A stretch of DNA of 15,335 nucleotides from Chloroflexota bacterium (GCA_005879775.1 VBJX01000039.1:1-15335); one strand, 5' to 3'. Counted from the stretch's first letter, positions 1 to 7,449 are shown. Notes: a model not told the origin generated them from the letters alone. Program-made: numbers and translations.

Positions 1-278
1 TCGGTGAGGCGCATGGCCAGGACGGCCGCCTCAGAGGGGCGCGATTCGCGCTTGATGAAGCCGCCGGGGATCTTGCCTGCGGCGTACATCCGCTCCTCGT
101 AGTCGACGGTGAGCGGGAAGAAGTCGATCCCCTCGCGGGGGTCGCTGGCGACGGCGGTCGCCAGCAGCACGGTGTCGCCATAACGGACGAGGACCGCGCC
201 ATCGGCCTGTTCGGCGAGCTTGCCCGCCTCGAGTGAGAAGGGCTGGCCGCCGATTTCGGCCTCTACCTTGATTGCCAC
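1..278 (-). CDS. pnp: Polyribonucleotide nucleotidyltransferase (PNPase), N-terminal part, cut by window edge
   Basis: PNPase is a phosphorolytic 3'-5' exoribonuclease that degrades mRNA in the cytoplasm, often within a degradosome. Only the first 92 codons are present and the gene runs off the left edge. The visible part matches the first RNase PH-like domain: an ADGAVLVRYGDTVLLATA segment, then DFFPLTVDYEERMYAAGKIPGG and KRESRPSEAA, all family hallmarks. I chose the GTG at 278-276 because a GGAGG (284-288 on the plus strand) sits 5 nt upstream and the protein begins with the expected strand (MAIKVEAEIGG). The gene lies 230 nt downstream of rpsO, the classic rpsO-pnp pair. The Shine-Dalgarno lies in the loop of a small 4-bp CTGG/CCAG hairpin (278-290), which might modulate initiation. 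The identity is secure and the full length is unknown. Confidence 0.97.
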   Translation of the reverse strand, partial: MAIKVEAEIGGQPFSLEAGKLAEQADGAVLVRYGDTVLLATAVASDPREGIDFFPLTVDYEERMYAAGKIPGGFIKRESRPSEAAVLAMRLT

Positions 279-333
279 TGGTTCCTCCAGATGTTGCTTG
301 GTGCCTGGCGTCGTGTGCGCTCGGCTCCTGGCC

Positions 334-350
334 CCTCGCGCTCAGCGAGG
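334..350 (-). other. Small stem-loop upstream of pnp
   Basis: CCTCGC and GCGAGG form a perfect 6-bp stem with a 5-nt loop, about 55 nt upstream of the pnp start codon. It may belong to the pnp mRNA leader. No function is demonstrated by the sequence. Confidence 0.35.
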
Positions 351-412
351 TGACGGGCGGCGTGCGGCGACGCGGCAGGCGAGTGGTTGATTGGCGCTTG
401 TGGCGCTTGAGA

Positions 413-436
413 TCCGGCCGGGACGTCGCGGCCGGA
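413..436 (-). other. GC-rich stem-loop between rpsO and pnp
   Basis: On the minus strand TCCGGCCG and CGGCCGGA form a perfect 8-bp stem around an 8-nt loop (CGACGTCC). No U-tract follows, so it is not a textbook terminator. In enterobacteria the rpsO-pnp spacer carries an attenuating terminator and an RNase III hairpin through which PNPase autoregulates. A comparable processing or stabilising role here is inference from position only. Confidence 0.45.
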
Positions 437-508
437 GGTGCCCTTCCCCGATCGATCCTGATCCTGAGGTCACGGGGCGAACGGGGTTCTTCGTTGGCGG
501 CTCTGTCG

Positions 509-778
509 TTAGCGGCGCAGGCCCAGGCGACCGATCACCGCGCGGTAGCGGTCCACGTCGTTGCGGACCAGGTACGCCAGCAGGCGCCGGCGCTGGCCGA
601 CGAGCTTGAGCAGGCCGCGCCGCGAGTGGTTGTCGTTCTGATATGCGCGCAGATGCTCGGTGAGCGACTTGATCCGCTCGGTCAGGAGCGCAATCTGCAC
701 TTCGGGTGAGCCGGAATCGCCGTCGTGCGCGGCGTAGTCATCAATGATTGCGCTCTTCACGTCCTTGGCGAGCGGCAC
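509..778 (-). CDS. rpsO: 30S ribosomal protein S15
   Basis: S15 is a primary-binding protein of the small subunit that contacts 16S rRNA helices 20-22 and bridge B4. The reading frame is open to an ATG at 802, but that start would put the Shine-Dalgarno inside the gene. The GTG at 778-776 has GGAGG 5 nt upstream and gives exactly 89 residues, the usual S15 length. Visible hallmarks are DGDSGSPEVQIALLTERI, LTEHLRAYQNDNHSRRGLLKLVGQRRRLLAYL and the C-terminal RYRAVIGRLGLRR. It lies between ribF (79-nt gap) and pnp. Confidence 0.97.
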   Translation of the reverse strand: MPLAKDVKSAIIDDYAAHDGDSGSPEVQIALLTERIKSLTEHLRAYQNDNHSRRGLLKLVGQRRRLLAYLVRNDVDRYRAVIGRLGLRR

Positions 779-813
779 GTATTCCTCCACAGTTCTTTCC
801 ACAGTCGCCGCGA

Positions 814-819
814 ATGGTA
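814..819 (-). promoter_or_regulatory. Possible extended -10 element upstream of rpsO
   Basis: On the minus strand the sequence reads TGT followed by TACCAT, a TGn-TAnnnT extended -10 match, about 36 nt upstream of the rpsO start codon. No -35 match is visible at 16-18 nt. A separate rpsO promoter is common, but this one is weakly supported and rpsO may simply be read from upstream. Confidence 0.22.
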
Positions 820-857
820 ACAGACCGATCCCGGCGCCGCCCGGACGGAGCCCTCGC

Positions 858-1802
858 TCAGCCGATGCCGAGGGCGACGCGCGCCTCCCGCTCGTCGTGT
901 TGCATCTGCTTCACGAGCTCGGGCACTGAGTCGAATTTCCGCTCGTCGCGCAGACGAATGGTGAGCTCCACCGCCAGGCGCGTCCCGTACAGGTCGCCGT
1001 TCCAGTCGAGGAGGTGCACCTCGCCCAGGACGTGGCCATCGGGATGGAAGGTTGGACGGATGCCGATGCTGACCAGGGCCGGATGGTTGGGTCCCACGGC
1101 CCGCTCGGGGTCGGCCGCCACGCCGGCATAGATGCCCAGAGAGGGAAGGGCTGGAGTGTATTCGAACGCCAGGTTCGCCGTCGGGTAGCCGAGCTGGAGG
1201 CCCCGGTGGTCGCCCTCGACCACGGTCCCCTCCAGGTACGGCCGCACGCCCATGCGCGCGGCTGCCTCCAGGTCGCCGGCCGCGATCGTCATCCGAATCC
1301 GGTTCGACGAGACGATCTGCCGCTCGTCGTCGACCTCTGGCACGGTAACGACCTTGAAGCCCCGCTCCTCCCCGACCTGGCGCATGTGGTCCACGGTGCC
1401 GCCTCTCGCGCGGCCGAAGGCGCTCTCCTCGGACATCACCAGCGCGCGCAGCTGGAGCGACGGCTCGAGGGCGGCCAGGAACTCCTCGGCGCTCAGCTTG
1501 CGCAGCTCATCGTCGAATTGGATGGCCAGCGGATGGTCGATCCCCACTGCCTCGATACGCGCCAGGGTCTCGCCGACCGGCGTGAGCCGCTCGACCCGCG
1601 TCCCCGGCTTGAGGACCTCGTCCGGATGCGGGTCGAAGACGAGCGCCACACTCTCCGCGCCAAAGGCCTCCGCGGCCGCCCGGGTGGCGGCCATGACGGC
1701 GGCATGCCCGACATGCAGCCCGTCGAAGACGCCCATCGTCACCACCGCCGGGCCGATCTGCGGCAGCTCTTCGAGGAGGTAGCGGCGGACGGCTTCCGTC
1801 AT
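858..1802 (-). CDS. ribF: Bifunctional riboflavin kinase / FAD synthetase
   Basis: RibF phosphorylates riboflavin to FMN and adenylylates FMN to FAD in the cytoplasm. The 314 residues fit the family. The N-terminal FAD synthetase (nucleotidyltransferase) domain shows GVFDGLHVGH at residues 24-33, LVFDPHP near 54-60 and SSNRIR at 165-170. The C-terminal riboflavin kinase domain starts near 190 with GTVVEGDHRGLQLGYPTANL (PTAN 207-210 binds Mg-ATP), then GIRPTF and LLDWNGDLYG. The ATG start overlaps the truB stop in an ATGA tetranucleotide, implying coupled translation. An AGGG sits 6 nt upstream of the start. Confidence 0.97.
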   Translation of the reverse strand: MTEAVRRYLLEELPQIGPAVVTMGVFDGLHVGHAAVMAATRAAAEAFGAESVALVFDPHPDEVLKPGTRVERLTPVGETLARIEAVGIDHPLAIQFDDELRKLSAEEFLAALEPSLQLRALVMSEESAFGRARGGTVDHMRQVGEERGFKVVTVPEVDDERQIVSSNRIRMTIAAGDLEAAARMGVRPYLEGTVVEGDHRGLQLGYPTANLAFEYTPALPSLGIYAGVAADPERAVGPNHPALVSIGIRPTFHPDGHVLGEVHLLDWNGDLYGTRLAVELTIRLRDERKFDSVPELVKQMQHDEREARVALGIG

Positions 1803-2683
1803 GCTGCGCCCTGCGGAGCGATCACCTTCTCGGGCTGGAGCATCCCGTCACGCAGCGTTCCGATCCCGAGCAGCTCGCCCGCCATGAAGACCGCGCGACG
1901 CCCCTCCTCGTGGGAGGCCACCTCCACCACCGAGCCGTGCGCGAATCGCGAACCACCGGCGGCGTCGAGCACCACGTGCGGCAACGGCAGGAGAGCAGCC
2001 GCCGGGATGAGAGCCTCCGCAAGGCGGCCCTCGAGGGAGATCGCCTCGAGCTGCTCGGGCGAGTGCGCCTCGGCCGCCTTCAGCCCGGCGGCCTCGGTCC
2101 GCCGCAGGGCGTGCAGATGACCGCCGGAACCGAGCGACTCCCCGAGGTCGCGAGCGATGGCCCGGATGTAGGTCCCCGGGCCGCAGCGAATGTCCAGGAG
2201 CAGGTCGAGCCAGCCATCTCCGCGCTCGACCCCCAGCAGGTCGATGGCGTGGACTGTGACGCTTCGCGCGCTCAGCTCGAGCGGCCTGCCGGCGCGCGCG
2301 CTGCCGTACGCGGTCCGGCCGTCCTGCTTCCGCGCCGAGAAGGCCGGCGGGAGCTGGTCGAAGGTGCGCACGAAGGTCGCCAGGGCGGGCTCGAGCTGAT
2401 CCTCGCTCGGCACCGGACCCCCCGCACCAAGGGGGCCCTGCGCGTCATCGGTCAGGGAGCGCTGGCCGAGACGGACAACGGCTTCGTAGCGCTTGGGGCC
2501 TCCCGTCAGCTCTTGCGAAAAGCGGGTCGCGGCGCCCACCAGGATCGGCAGCACGCCGGAGGCCAGCGGATCCAGCGTCCCCGCGTGGCCGATCCGCCGC
2601 GTCCCGGTCAGCCGCCGCATCAACCCAACCATGTCGTGGGAGGTCGGACCGACCGGCTTGTCGAGGTTAACGACCCCCAGCAT
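1799..2683 (-). CDS. truB: tRNA pseudouridine(55) synthase
   Basis: TruB isomerises U55 to pseudouridine in the T-loop of tRNAs. I start it at the ATG at 2683, where MLGVVNLDKPVGPTSHDMV gives the family N-terminus. The open frame further upstream only shadows the preceding gene. The product is 294 residues. The catalytic aspartate is in GHAGTLDPLASGVLP (D38). RYEAVVRLG, PPAFSARKQDGRTAY and RCGPGTYIRAIARDLGE follow, and a PUA-like C-terminus is probable. The start lies 17 nt inside the end of the DHH phosphoesterase gene, and the stop overlaps ribF by 4 nt. The Shine-Dalgarno is weak (GGAG close to the ATG), which fits translational coupling. Confidence 0.96.
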   Translation of the reverse strand: MLGVVNLDKPVGPTSHDMVGLMRRLTGTRRIGHAGTLDPLASGVLPILVGAATRFSQELTGGPKRYEAVVRLGQRSLTDDAQGPLGAGGPVPSEDQLEPALATFVRTFDQLPPAFSARKQDGRTAYGSARAGRPLELSARSVTVHAIDLLGVERGDGWLDLLLDIRCGPGTYIRAIARDLGESLGSGGHLHALRRTEAAGLKAAEAHSPEQLEAISLEGRLAEALIPAAALLPLPHVVLDAAGGSRFAHGSVVEVASHEEGRRAVFMAGELLGIGTLRDGMLQPEKVIAPQGAA

Positions 2684-3644
2684 CGCTCCGCGCCAGCTCG
2701 CGCTCCGCCGCTGCCAGGACGACGGTGCGCGCCTCATCGAGCGGCGCGCCGACCGTGCAGCCCGCCGCGCGCACGTGACCCCCGCCCCCGAACTCGGAGG
2801 CGATCGCCACCGCATCGGCCCGGGCGCTGGTTCGCAGGCTGATCCGGGTCTCGGTCGGCGAGACCTCCTTGAGGAAGATCGTCACGTCGGCGTCCCTGGT
2901 CGACCCGAGGAGGTCGACGAAACCCTCCGATGCGGTCGGCTGCTCCCCTGTCGCCGCCAGCATGGCAGTGGTCATCGAGGCGTGCACGATGCGCCCGTCA
3001 TGCTGCTGCTGGCAGCCGGCCAGGATCTGGCCCCAGAGCGCCAGGGTGCTGAACGGCTTGTCGGCGTAGATGGCGCGGTTGATCGCGGACAGCGGGGCCC
3101 CGGCCTCGAGCAGGGTCGCTGCCACCCGCAGGGTGCGCGGCGTGGTGTTGGGATGAGCGAAGGTGTGCGTGTCCTGCACGATGCCCGTCATCAGGACCGT
3201 GGCCAGCTCCGCGTCGATCTGGACGCCGAGCTCCGGCAGCAGCAGCGAGATCATCTCGCAGGTGGCCGCTGCGGATGCGTCGATCCAGCTGGCCGCGCCA
3301 TACCCGGGATTGCTCACGTGGTGGTCGATGTTGGCCACCCGCGCGCGCTCGAACCAGTCCGCGTGCGTGGTCAGGACGGCCCCGATGCGGTGCATCTCCC
3401 CAGAGTCCACCACCACCGCAACGTCAGGTTCAAGGGCCGGCGTACTCCGCACCGTGTCGATGCGTGGAAGGAAAGCGAGCCCAGGGGGTGGCGGATCGCT
3501 GCTCACCACCTCCGCCTGCTTGCCGAGCCGCTCGGCGGCGATGCTGACCGCCAGCGCAGCACCCAACGTGTCGGCGTCCGGGTTCTCGTGGCAGAAGGCC
3601 GAGATCCGCTCTGCCGAGCGCAGCAGCGCGGCGACCTCCTGCAC
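2667..3644 (-). CDS. nrnA: DHH/DHHA1 family phosphoesterase (NrnA-like nanoRNase / pAp phosphatase)
   Basis: This 325-residue protein belongs to the NrnA-like DHH family, manganese enzymes that remove nucleotides from very short RNAs and/or dephosphorylate 3'-phosphoadenosine-5'-phosphate. Metal-ligand motifs are visible: HENPDAD (19-25), VVVDSGE (D80), IDHHVSNPG (DHH 107-109) and GIVQDTHTF (D158). The C-terminal DHHA1 substrate domain ends with GGGGHVRAAGC. The GTG start at 3644 directly abuts the rbfA stop TAG, with GGAGGGGG about 5-8 nt upstream. Placement between rbfA and truB is a known arrangement in Gram-positive bacteria and relatives. Whether the substrate is nanoRNA, pAp or a cyclic dinucleotide product cannot be settled from sequence. 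Confidence 0.9.
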   Translation of the reverse strand: MQEVAALLRSAERISAFCHENPDADTLGAALAVSIAAERLGKQAEVVSSDPPPPGLAFLPRIDTVRSTPALEPDVAVVVDSGEMHRIGAVLTTHADWFERARVANIDHHVSNPGYGAASWIDASAAATCEMISLLLPELGVQIDAELATVLMTGIVQDTHTFAHPNTTPRTLRVAATLLEAGAPLSAINRAIYADKPFSTLALWGQILAGCQQQHDGRIVHASMTTAMLAATGEQPTASEGFVDLLGSTRDADVTIFLKEVSPTETRISLRTSARADAVAIASEFGGGGHVRAAGCTVGAPLDEARTVVLAAAERELARSDAGGR

Positions 3645-3995
3645 CTAGTCCCCCTCCGGGATGTCGAGCTCGTGCAGGATGCGCAGCACCTTGTCGCCGG
3701 AGGCGATCGACTCGTCGAGCTTGACGGTCAGCTCCGGAACGTGGCGCAGCTTGAGCAGCTCGCCGAGCCGGCGGCGGAGCCAGGGGGCGGCCGCGCGCAG
3801 GGCGGAGAGCGATCGGTGCCGCTCCTCGTCGCTGCCATAGACACTCACCCACACCCGGGCATGGCCCAGGTCGCGGGCGGTCTCGACCCGAGTGATGGTG
3901 GCAAAGCCGATCCGCGGGTCCTTCATCTCACGCTGCAGCAGGCCCATCAGCTCCTGCTGGAGCTGGCTGTCAAGGCGATCGGTGCGCTGGCTCAT
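3645..3995 (-). CDS. rbfA: 30S ribosome-binding factor A
   Basis: RbfA binds the 30S subunit near helix 1 of 16S rRNA and assists late maturation and cold adaptation. From the ATG at 3995 the product is 116 residues, normal for the family, and begins MSQRTDRLDSQLQQEL. The KH-type fold is recognisable from REMKDPRIGFATITRVE, LGHARVWVSVYG, LRRRLGELLKLRHVPELTVKLDESI and the C-terminal VLRILHELDI. The longer open frame to 4037 would run into infB and lacks family similarity. It starts 11 nt after the infB stop with GAGGG just upstream, and ends flush with the next gene's GTG. Confidence 0.95.
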   Translation of the reverse strand: MSQRTDRLDSQLQQELMGLLQREMKDPRIGFATITRVETARDLGHARVWVSVYGSDEERHRSLSALRAAAPWLRRRLGELLKLRHVPELTVKLDESIASGDKVLRILHELDIPEGD

Positions 3996-4006
3996 CGGCC
4001 CTCGGC

Positions 4007-5917
4007 TCAGGCCGACTCGGCGACGAGCTGGTAGCACTCGATCAGGTCGCCCTCGGCGATATCAACACCGCCGAGCCCGATCCCGCACTCGAACCCGGTC
4101 GCCACCTCGCGCACGTCGTCCTTGAAGCGCTTGAGCGACTCGACCCGGGCCTCGGCGATCACCTGGCCGGCGCGGAAGAGGCGGACCGGCGCGCCACGCA
4201 CGATCCGTCCATCGATCACGTATGAGCCGGCCACGTTCCCGGCCTTGCCGGCCTTGATCACGAGGCGCACCTCGGCGTGCCCCTCGATCTGCTCGACCAT
4301 CTTCGGGGCCAGCATTCCCTGGAGCGCGGCGCCCAGGTCGTCGGTCAGCTTGTAGATGACGTCATAGATCCGCACGTCGACGCCGGATGCCTCCATCGAG
4401 CGCTGCGCCCCCGGATCGAGCTTGGTGTTGAAGCCGATGACCACCGCGTCGGAAGCCGAAGCGAGCAGGACATCGGACTCGTTGATGTCGCCTGCTCCTT
4501 CACGGAGGATGTTGATCCGCACCTCGGCGGTGTTGAGGCGCTCGAGCGCGTGGCGAATCGCCCCGAGCGAGCCCTGGACGTCGGTCTTGAGGACGACCCG
4601 CAGCTCCTTGACCTCGGCCGCCTGGATCTGGGCGCTGATGTCCTCGAGGGTGGTGGCCGTCTTCCCGTCGCCGGTGGTGGCTGCTCGCGCTGTCGTCTCG
4701 GCCATCTCGCGCGCCGTCTTCTCGTCGGGCACGACCCGCAGGATGTCCCCGGCCTCGGGCAGGCCGCCCAGGCCGATGATCTCGACCGCGGTCGCCGGCT
4801 CGGCGACCTTGACCCGCTTCCCCGCGGCGTTCTGCAGGGCGCGCACGCGCCCCGAGGTGCGTCCCACGGCCACGATGTCGCCGACATGCAACGTCCCGGT
4901 CTGTACGAGCACGGTGGCCACGTTGCCGCGTCCCTTCTCGACCTTGGATTCGATGATGGTGCCGATCGCGGGGCGGTTCGGGTTGGCCTTCAGGTCCTGC
5001 AGGTCGGCGACGAGCAGGACCATCTCCAGCAGGTCGTCCAGGCCTGTCTGCTGCTTGGCACTCACCGGCACGGCGATCACGTCACCGCCGTACTCTTCGA
5101 TGAGCACCTTGTTGTCGGCAAGCTCCTGCTTCACCCGGTCCGGGTTGGCATCGGGCTTGTCGATCTTGTTGATGGCCACGATCATCGGCACGCGTGCGGC
5201 TCGCACGTGGTCGATCGCCTCCTTGGTCTGCGGCATCACCCCGTCGTCGGCGGCGACCACGATGATGGCGATGTCGGTCACCTGGGCCCCGCGCGCCCGC
5301 ATGGCGGTGAACGCCTCGTGGCCGGGGGTGTCGAGGAAGACGATCCGCTTGCCGTTGTGCTCGGCCTCCGAGGCGCCGATGTGCTGGGTGATCCCACCCC
5401 GCTCCCCCGCGGCGACGGCGGTGCTGCGGATCGCATCCAGGAGGCTCGTCTTGCCGTGGTCGACGTGACCCATGATCGTCACGATCGGGGCGCGTGCGAC
5501 CAGGTCGCCTCCATCCTCCTCGGTGAAGAGGACCCGCTTGCCGCTTCCCTCGCCCTCCGCGCCGGGGGCGATGATCTCCTGCTGCGAGGCCGCTTCGGCG
5601 GCCGCACGCTCGGCAACGCCGCGCTCCACCGTCTCGAAGCCGAGCTCACCGGCCACCAGGGAGGCGGTGTCGAAGTCGATCGACTGGTTGATGGTGGCGA
5701 ATATCCCGTTGCGGATCAGCTCCTTGATGACGTCCGCGTGGCTGACGCCCAGTGCATCAGCCAGGTCGGTGACGCTCACCGGAGACGGCAGCTCGACCGG
5801 TCCGCCGGTGCGGACCGGGATGGTCCCCGGCTCGAGAGTGGCAGCGCCGCTCGCCGGACCGTTCCGCTTGCGCGGCGGTCGCGGCCCGCGACGCGGCATG
5901 TACCTACGCGGAGGCAT
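4007..5917 (-). CDS. infB: Translation initiation factor IF-2 (short N-terminal form)
   Basis: IF-2 is the GTPase that delivers fMet-tRNA to the 30S subunit and promotes subunit joining. The 636 residues show a short basic N-terminus (PRRGPRPPRKR), an IF2_N module at about 47-95 (VSVTDLADALGVSHADVIKELI...TINQSIDFDTA), then the G domain: G1 GHVDHGKT (150-157), G2 GGITQHIG (174-181), G3 DTPGH (196-200), G4 NKID (250-253), G5 SAK (286-288). Domains II-IV follow, ending RFKDDVREVATGFECGIGL. It is shorter than the enterobacterial protein (about 890) because the N-terminal region is reduced. The ATG at 5917 overlaps the ylxR stop by 14 nt and has GAGGTG upstream. Confidence 0.98.
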   Translation of the reverse strand: MPPRRYMPRRGPRPPRKRNGPASGAATLEPGTIPVRTGGPVELPSPVSVTDLADALGVSHADVIKELIRNGIFATINQSIDFDTASLVAGELGFETVERGVAERAAAEAASQQEIIAPGAEGEGSGKRVLFTEEDGGDLVARAPIVTIMGHVDHGKTSLLDAIRSTAVAAGERGGITQHIGASEAEHNGKRIVFLDTPGHEAFTAMRARGAQVTDIAIIVVAADDGVMPQTKEAIDHVRAARVPMIVAINKIDKPDANPDRVKQELADNKVLIEEYGGDVIAVPVSAKQQTGLDDLLEMVLLVADLQDLKANPNRPAIGTIIESKVEKGRGNVATVLVQTGTLHVGDIVAVGRTSGRVRALQNAAGKRVKVAEPATAVEIIGLGGLPEAGDILRVVPDEKTAREMAETTARAATTGDGKTATTLEDISAQIQAAEVKELRVVLKTDVQGSLGAIRHALERLNTAEVRINILREGAGDINESDVLLASASDAVVIGFNTKLDPGAQRSMEASGVDVRIYDVIYKLTDDLGAALQGMLAPKMVEQIEGHAEVRLVIKAGKAGNVAGSYVIDGRIVRGAPVRLFRAGQVIAEARVESLKRFKDDVREVATGFECGIGLGGVDIAEGDLIECYQLVAESA

Positions 5918-6176
5918 GTGTCACCTCGGCAATGAGCGCATCGGGCTCGACCGCCACGTCGAGCGTGCGCCGCACGCCGTCGGCCAGACGAGCCGGCTCA
6001 TGGCAGGCAGGATCGTCACACAGGTAGGTGCCGCGTCCCGCCGCCTTGCCGCTGGGATCGACCGAGACCGATCCATCGGCGCGGCGCACGAGGCGCGTCA
6101 TCTCCCGCTTCGGATGCACGGAGCGGCAGACCGCGCAGCTGCGCAGCGGCTGATGGTCAGGATGTCGTTTCGGCAT
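5904..6176 (-). CDS. ylxR: YlxR family RNA-binding protein (RnpM-like)
   Basis: This 90-residue protein is the YlxR/DUF448 protein normally found between nusA and infB. The family is implicated in RNA binding, and in Bacillus it has been linked to RNase P modulation and to transcriptional effects. Four cysteines sit in two pairs: CAVC (C14, C17) in LRSCAVCRSVHPKREMTRLVR, and C53/C58 in GRGTYLCDDPAC. The ATG at 6176 is chosen because GGAGGTG lies 7 nt upstream and the upstream extension is arginine-rich shadow of nusA. Its start overlaps the nusA stop by 20 nt and its end overlaps infB by 14 nt. Confidence 0.93.
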   Translation of the reverse strand: MPKRHPDHQPLRSCAVCRSVHPKREMTRLVRRADGSVSVDPSGKAAGRGTYLCDDPACHEPARLADGVRRTLDVAVEPDALIAEVTHASA

Positions 6177-7290
6177 CGGCCGGCACCTCCTGGCTCGCCA
6201 CGCCTTCGTCGGGCGGGCTGCCATGTGCGGCAGCGGCGGTCGCCACCCCGGCATCGGAGCGGATGTCGATCCGCCACCCGGTCAGCTTCGCCGCCAGGCG
6301 GGCGTTCTGCCCCTCCTTGCCGATGGCCAGCGAGAGCTGGCGCTCCGGTACCACGACATTGGCGATCTTGTGCTCTTCGTCGATTCGGACGTTGAGCACC
6401 TCGGCCGGAGAGAGCGCCTCGGCCACGAACTGGCTGGGGTCCTCGTTCCAGAGCACCACGTCGACCTTCTCGCCGTTCAGCTCGGCCACGATCGCCTGGA
6501 TCCGCGCCCCGCGCTGCCCGACCGCCGCTCCCTTGGCGTCGACGCCAGGCTGGCGGCTCTCGACGGCCACCTTCGAGCGGCTGCCGGCCTCGCGGGCGAT
6601 GCCGCGGATGACCACTGTCCCGTTGTAGATCTCGGGGATCTCCATCTCCATCAGGCGGCGCAGGAAGCCGCGATGGGTGCGACTCACCACCAGCACCGGG
6701 CCGCGGGTGGTGCGGCGCACCTCCAGGACGTAGACCTTCAGGTGCTGCCCGATCCGGTAGTGCTCGCCGGGGAGCTGCTCGCTCACCGCCAGCACCGCCT
6801 CGACCCCCTTGCCCATGTCGAGCACGACCGCCTGGTCGGTGGTGCGATGCACCACCCCGGTCATGATCTCGCCCTCGCGGCTCACGTACTGGCCGTAGAC
6901 CACGTCACGCTCGGCCTCGCGCAGGCGCTGGCGGTAGACCTGCGCCGCGGTCTGGGCCGCGATACGGCCGAGCTGGGCCTGGGTCACGTTCTCGGGTACC
7001 CGCACCCTGCCACCGACCCCGGTGGCCGGATCGATCTTCTGGGCATCGGCCACCAGCATCTGGAGCTCGGGGTCCTCCACCTCGTCAGAGGTGGCCATCA
7101 CTTCGTACTCGCGGAAGACGCTGATCTGGCCGGACTCCGGGTCCACGCGCACGACCACGTTCTCGGGCGCATCGGCATTGCGGCGGTAGGCCGATTCGAT
7201 CGCCTGCTCGAGGGTCTGGATCAGGACCTCCTGCGGAACGCCCTTCTCGGCGTTCAGCTGGAGCAGTGCTCCAATGAAGTCTCGGTTCAC
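6157..7290 (-). CDS. nusA: Transcription termination/antitermination factor NusA
   Basis: NusA binds RNA polymerase and nascent RNA, and modulates pausing, intrinsic termination and antitermination. The GTG at 7290 gives 377 residues beginning MNRDFIGALLQLNAEKGVP, the conserved RNAP-binding N-terminus. GAGGTG lies 6 nt upstream (7297-7302). Domains are the N-terminal domain (1 to about 133), S1 (about 138-203), KH1 (about 230-290, GQRG at 258-261) and KH2 (about 300-345, IGKEGQNARLAAKLTGW). It then ends in a short low-complexity tail, without the two acidic repeats of the enterobacterial protein. It heads block 2. No rimP gene precedes it, unlike in most bacteria. The leader carries a promoter and an intrinsic-terminator-like hairpin, listed separately. 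Confidence 0.98.
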   Translation of the reverse strand: MNRDFIGALLQLNAEKGVPQEVLIQTLEQAIESAYRRNADAPENVVVRVDPESGQISVFREYEVMATSDEVEDPELQMLVADAQKIDPATGVGGRVRVPENVTQAQLGRIAAQTAAQVYRQRLREAERDVVYGQYVSREGEIMTGVVHRTTDQAVVLDMGKGVEAVLAVSEQLPGEHYRIGQHLKVYVLEVRRTTRGPVLVVSRTHRGFLRRLMEMEIPEIYNGTVVIRGIAREAGSRSKVAVESRQPGVDAKGAAVGQRGARIQAIVAELNGEKVDVVLWNEDPSQFVAEALSPAEVLNVRIDEEHKIANVVVPERQLSLAIGKEGQNARLAAKLTGWRIDIRSDAGVATAAAAHGSPPDEGVASQEVPADAETTS

Positions 7291-7313
7291 AACCCTCACC
7301 TCGCTCGCGGGCG

Positions 7314-7349
7314 AAACAAAAACGTGGGACTGGCGAACCGACCCACGTT
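7314..7349 (-). terminator. Intrinsic-terminator-like hairpin in the nusA leader (candidate attenuator)
   Basis: On the minus strand AACGTGGG (7349-7342) pairs perfectly with CCCACGTT (7328-7321). The upper part can form GG-TTCG-CC, a UUCG tetraloop. The run TTTTTGTTT (7322-7314) follows, eight of nine U in RNA, the textbook signature of factor-independent termination. It lies 23 nt upstream of the nusA start codon and downstream of a good promoter. It could therefore attenuate nusA transcription and also stop read-through from rseP. That NusA itself stimulates termination here is inference. Confidence 0.75.
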
Positions 7350-7402
7350 GCTCAGGAATCAATATCGATTTGGTCCGCTCACGGTCGGCGAAACCGTGTC
7401 GA

Positions 7403-7431
7403 AGTATACCAGCCAGCCGTGCTCACGCCAA
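7403..7431 (-). promoter_or_regulatory. Sigma70-type promoter for the nusA operon
   Basis: On the minus strand TTGGCG (7431-7426) and TATACT (7408-7403) are separated by exactly 17 nt. They match the -35 consensus at 4 of 6 positions and the -10 consensus at 5 of 6. The predicted start is near 7397, giving a leader of about 105 nt. A 5-bp hairpin (CGCCA/TGGCG, 7426-7439) overlaps the -35. Confidence 0.65.
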
Positions 7432-7449
7432 AGGTGGCGGTCCCCCGGA

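Larger units (their letters stand above)
279..508 (-). other. rpsO-pnp intergenic region with stem-loops
   Basis: This 230-nt spacer holds no credible gene. It contains two perfect inverted repeats, listed separately at 413-436 and 334-350. I see no convincing promoter, so pnp is probably co-transcribed with rpsO. Confidence 0.6.

Noticed and set aside
391..709. Plus-strand open frames opposite rpsO and the rpsO-pnp spacer
   Set aside because: They are antisense to rpsO, have no family similarity I can recognise, and are not preceded by a plausible promoter.
2493..5935. Very long plus-strand open frames opposite infB, rbfA, the DHH gene and truB (for example 4277-5935 and 2493-4034)
   Set aside because: They are antisense to securely identified genes, have His/Arg/Gly-rich low-information translations with no family motifs, and are expected in GC-rich DNA where stops are rare.
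7426..7439. Short hairpin CGCCA/TGGCG after rseP as an operon terminator
   Set aside because: Only 5 bp with no U-tract, and it overlaps the nusA -35. The strong hairpin at 7314-7349 is a better terminator.
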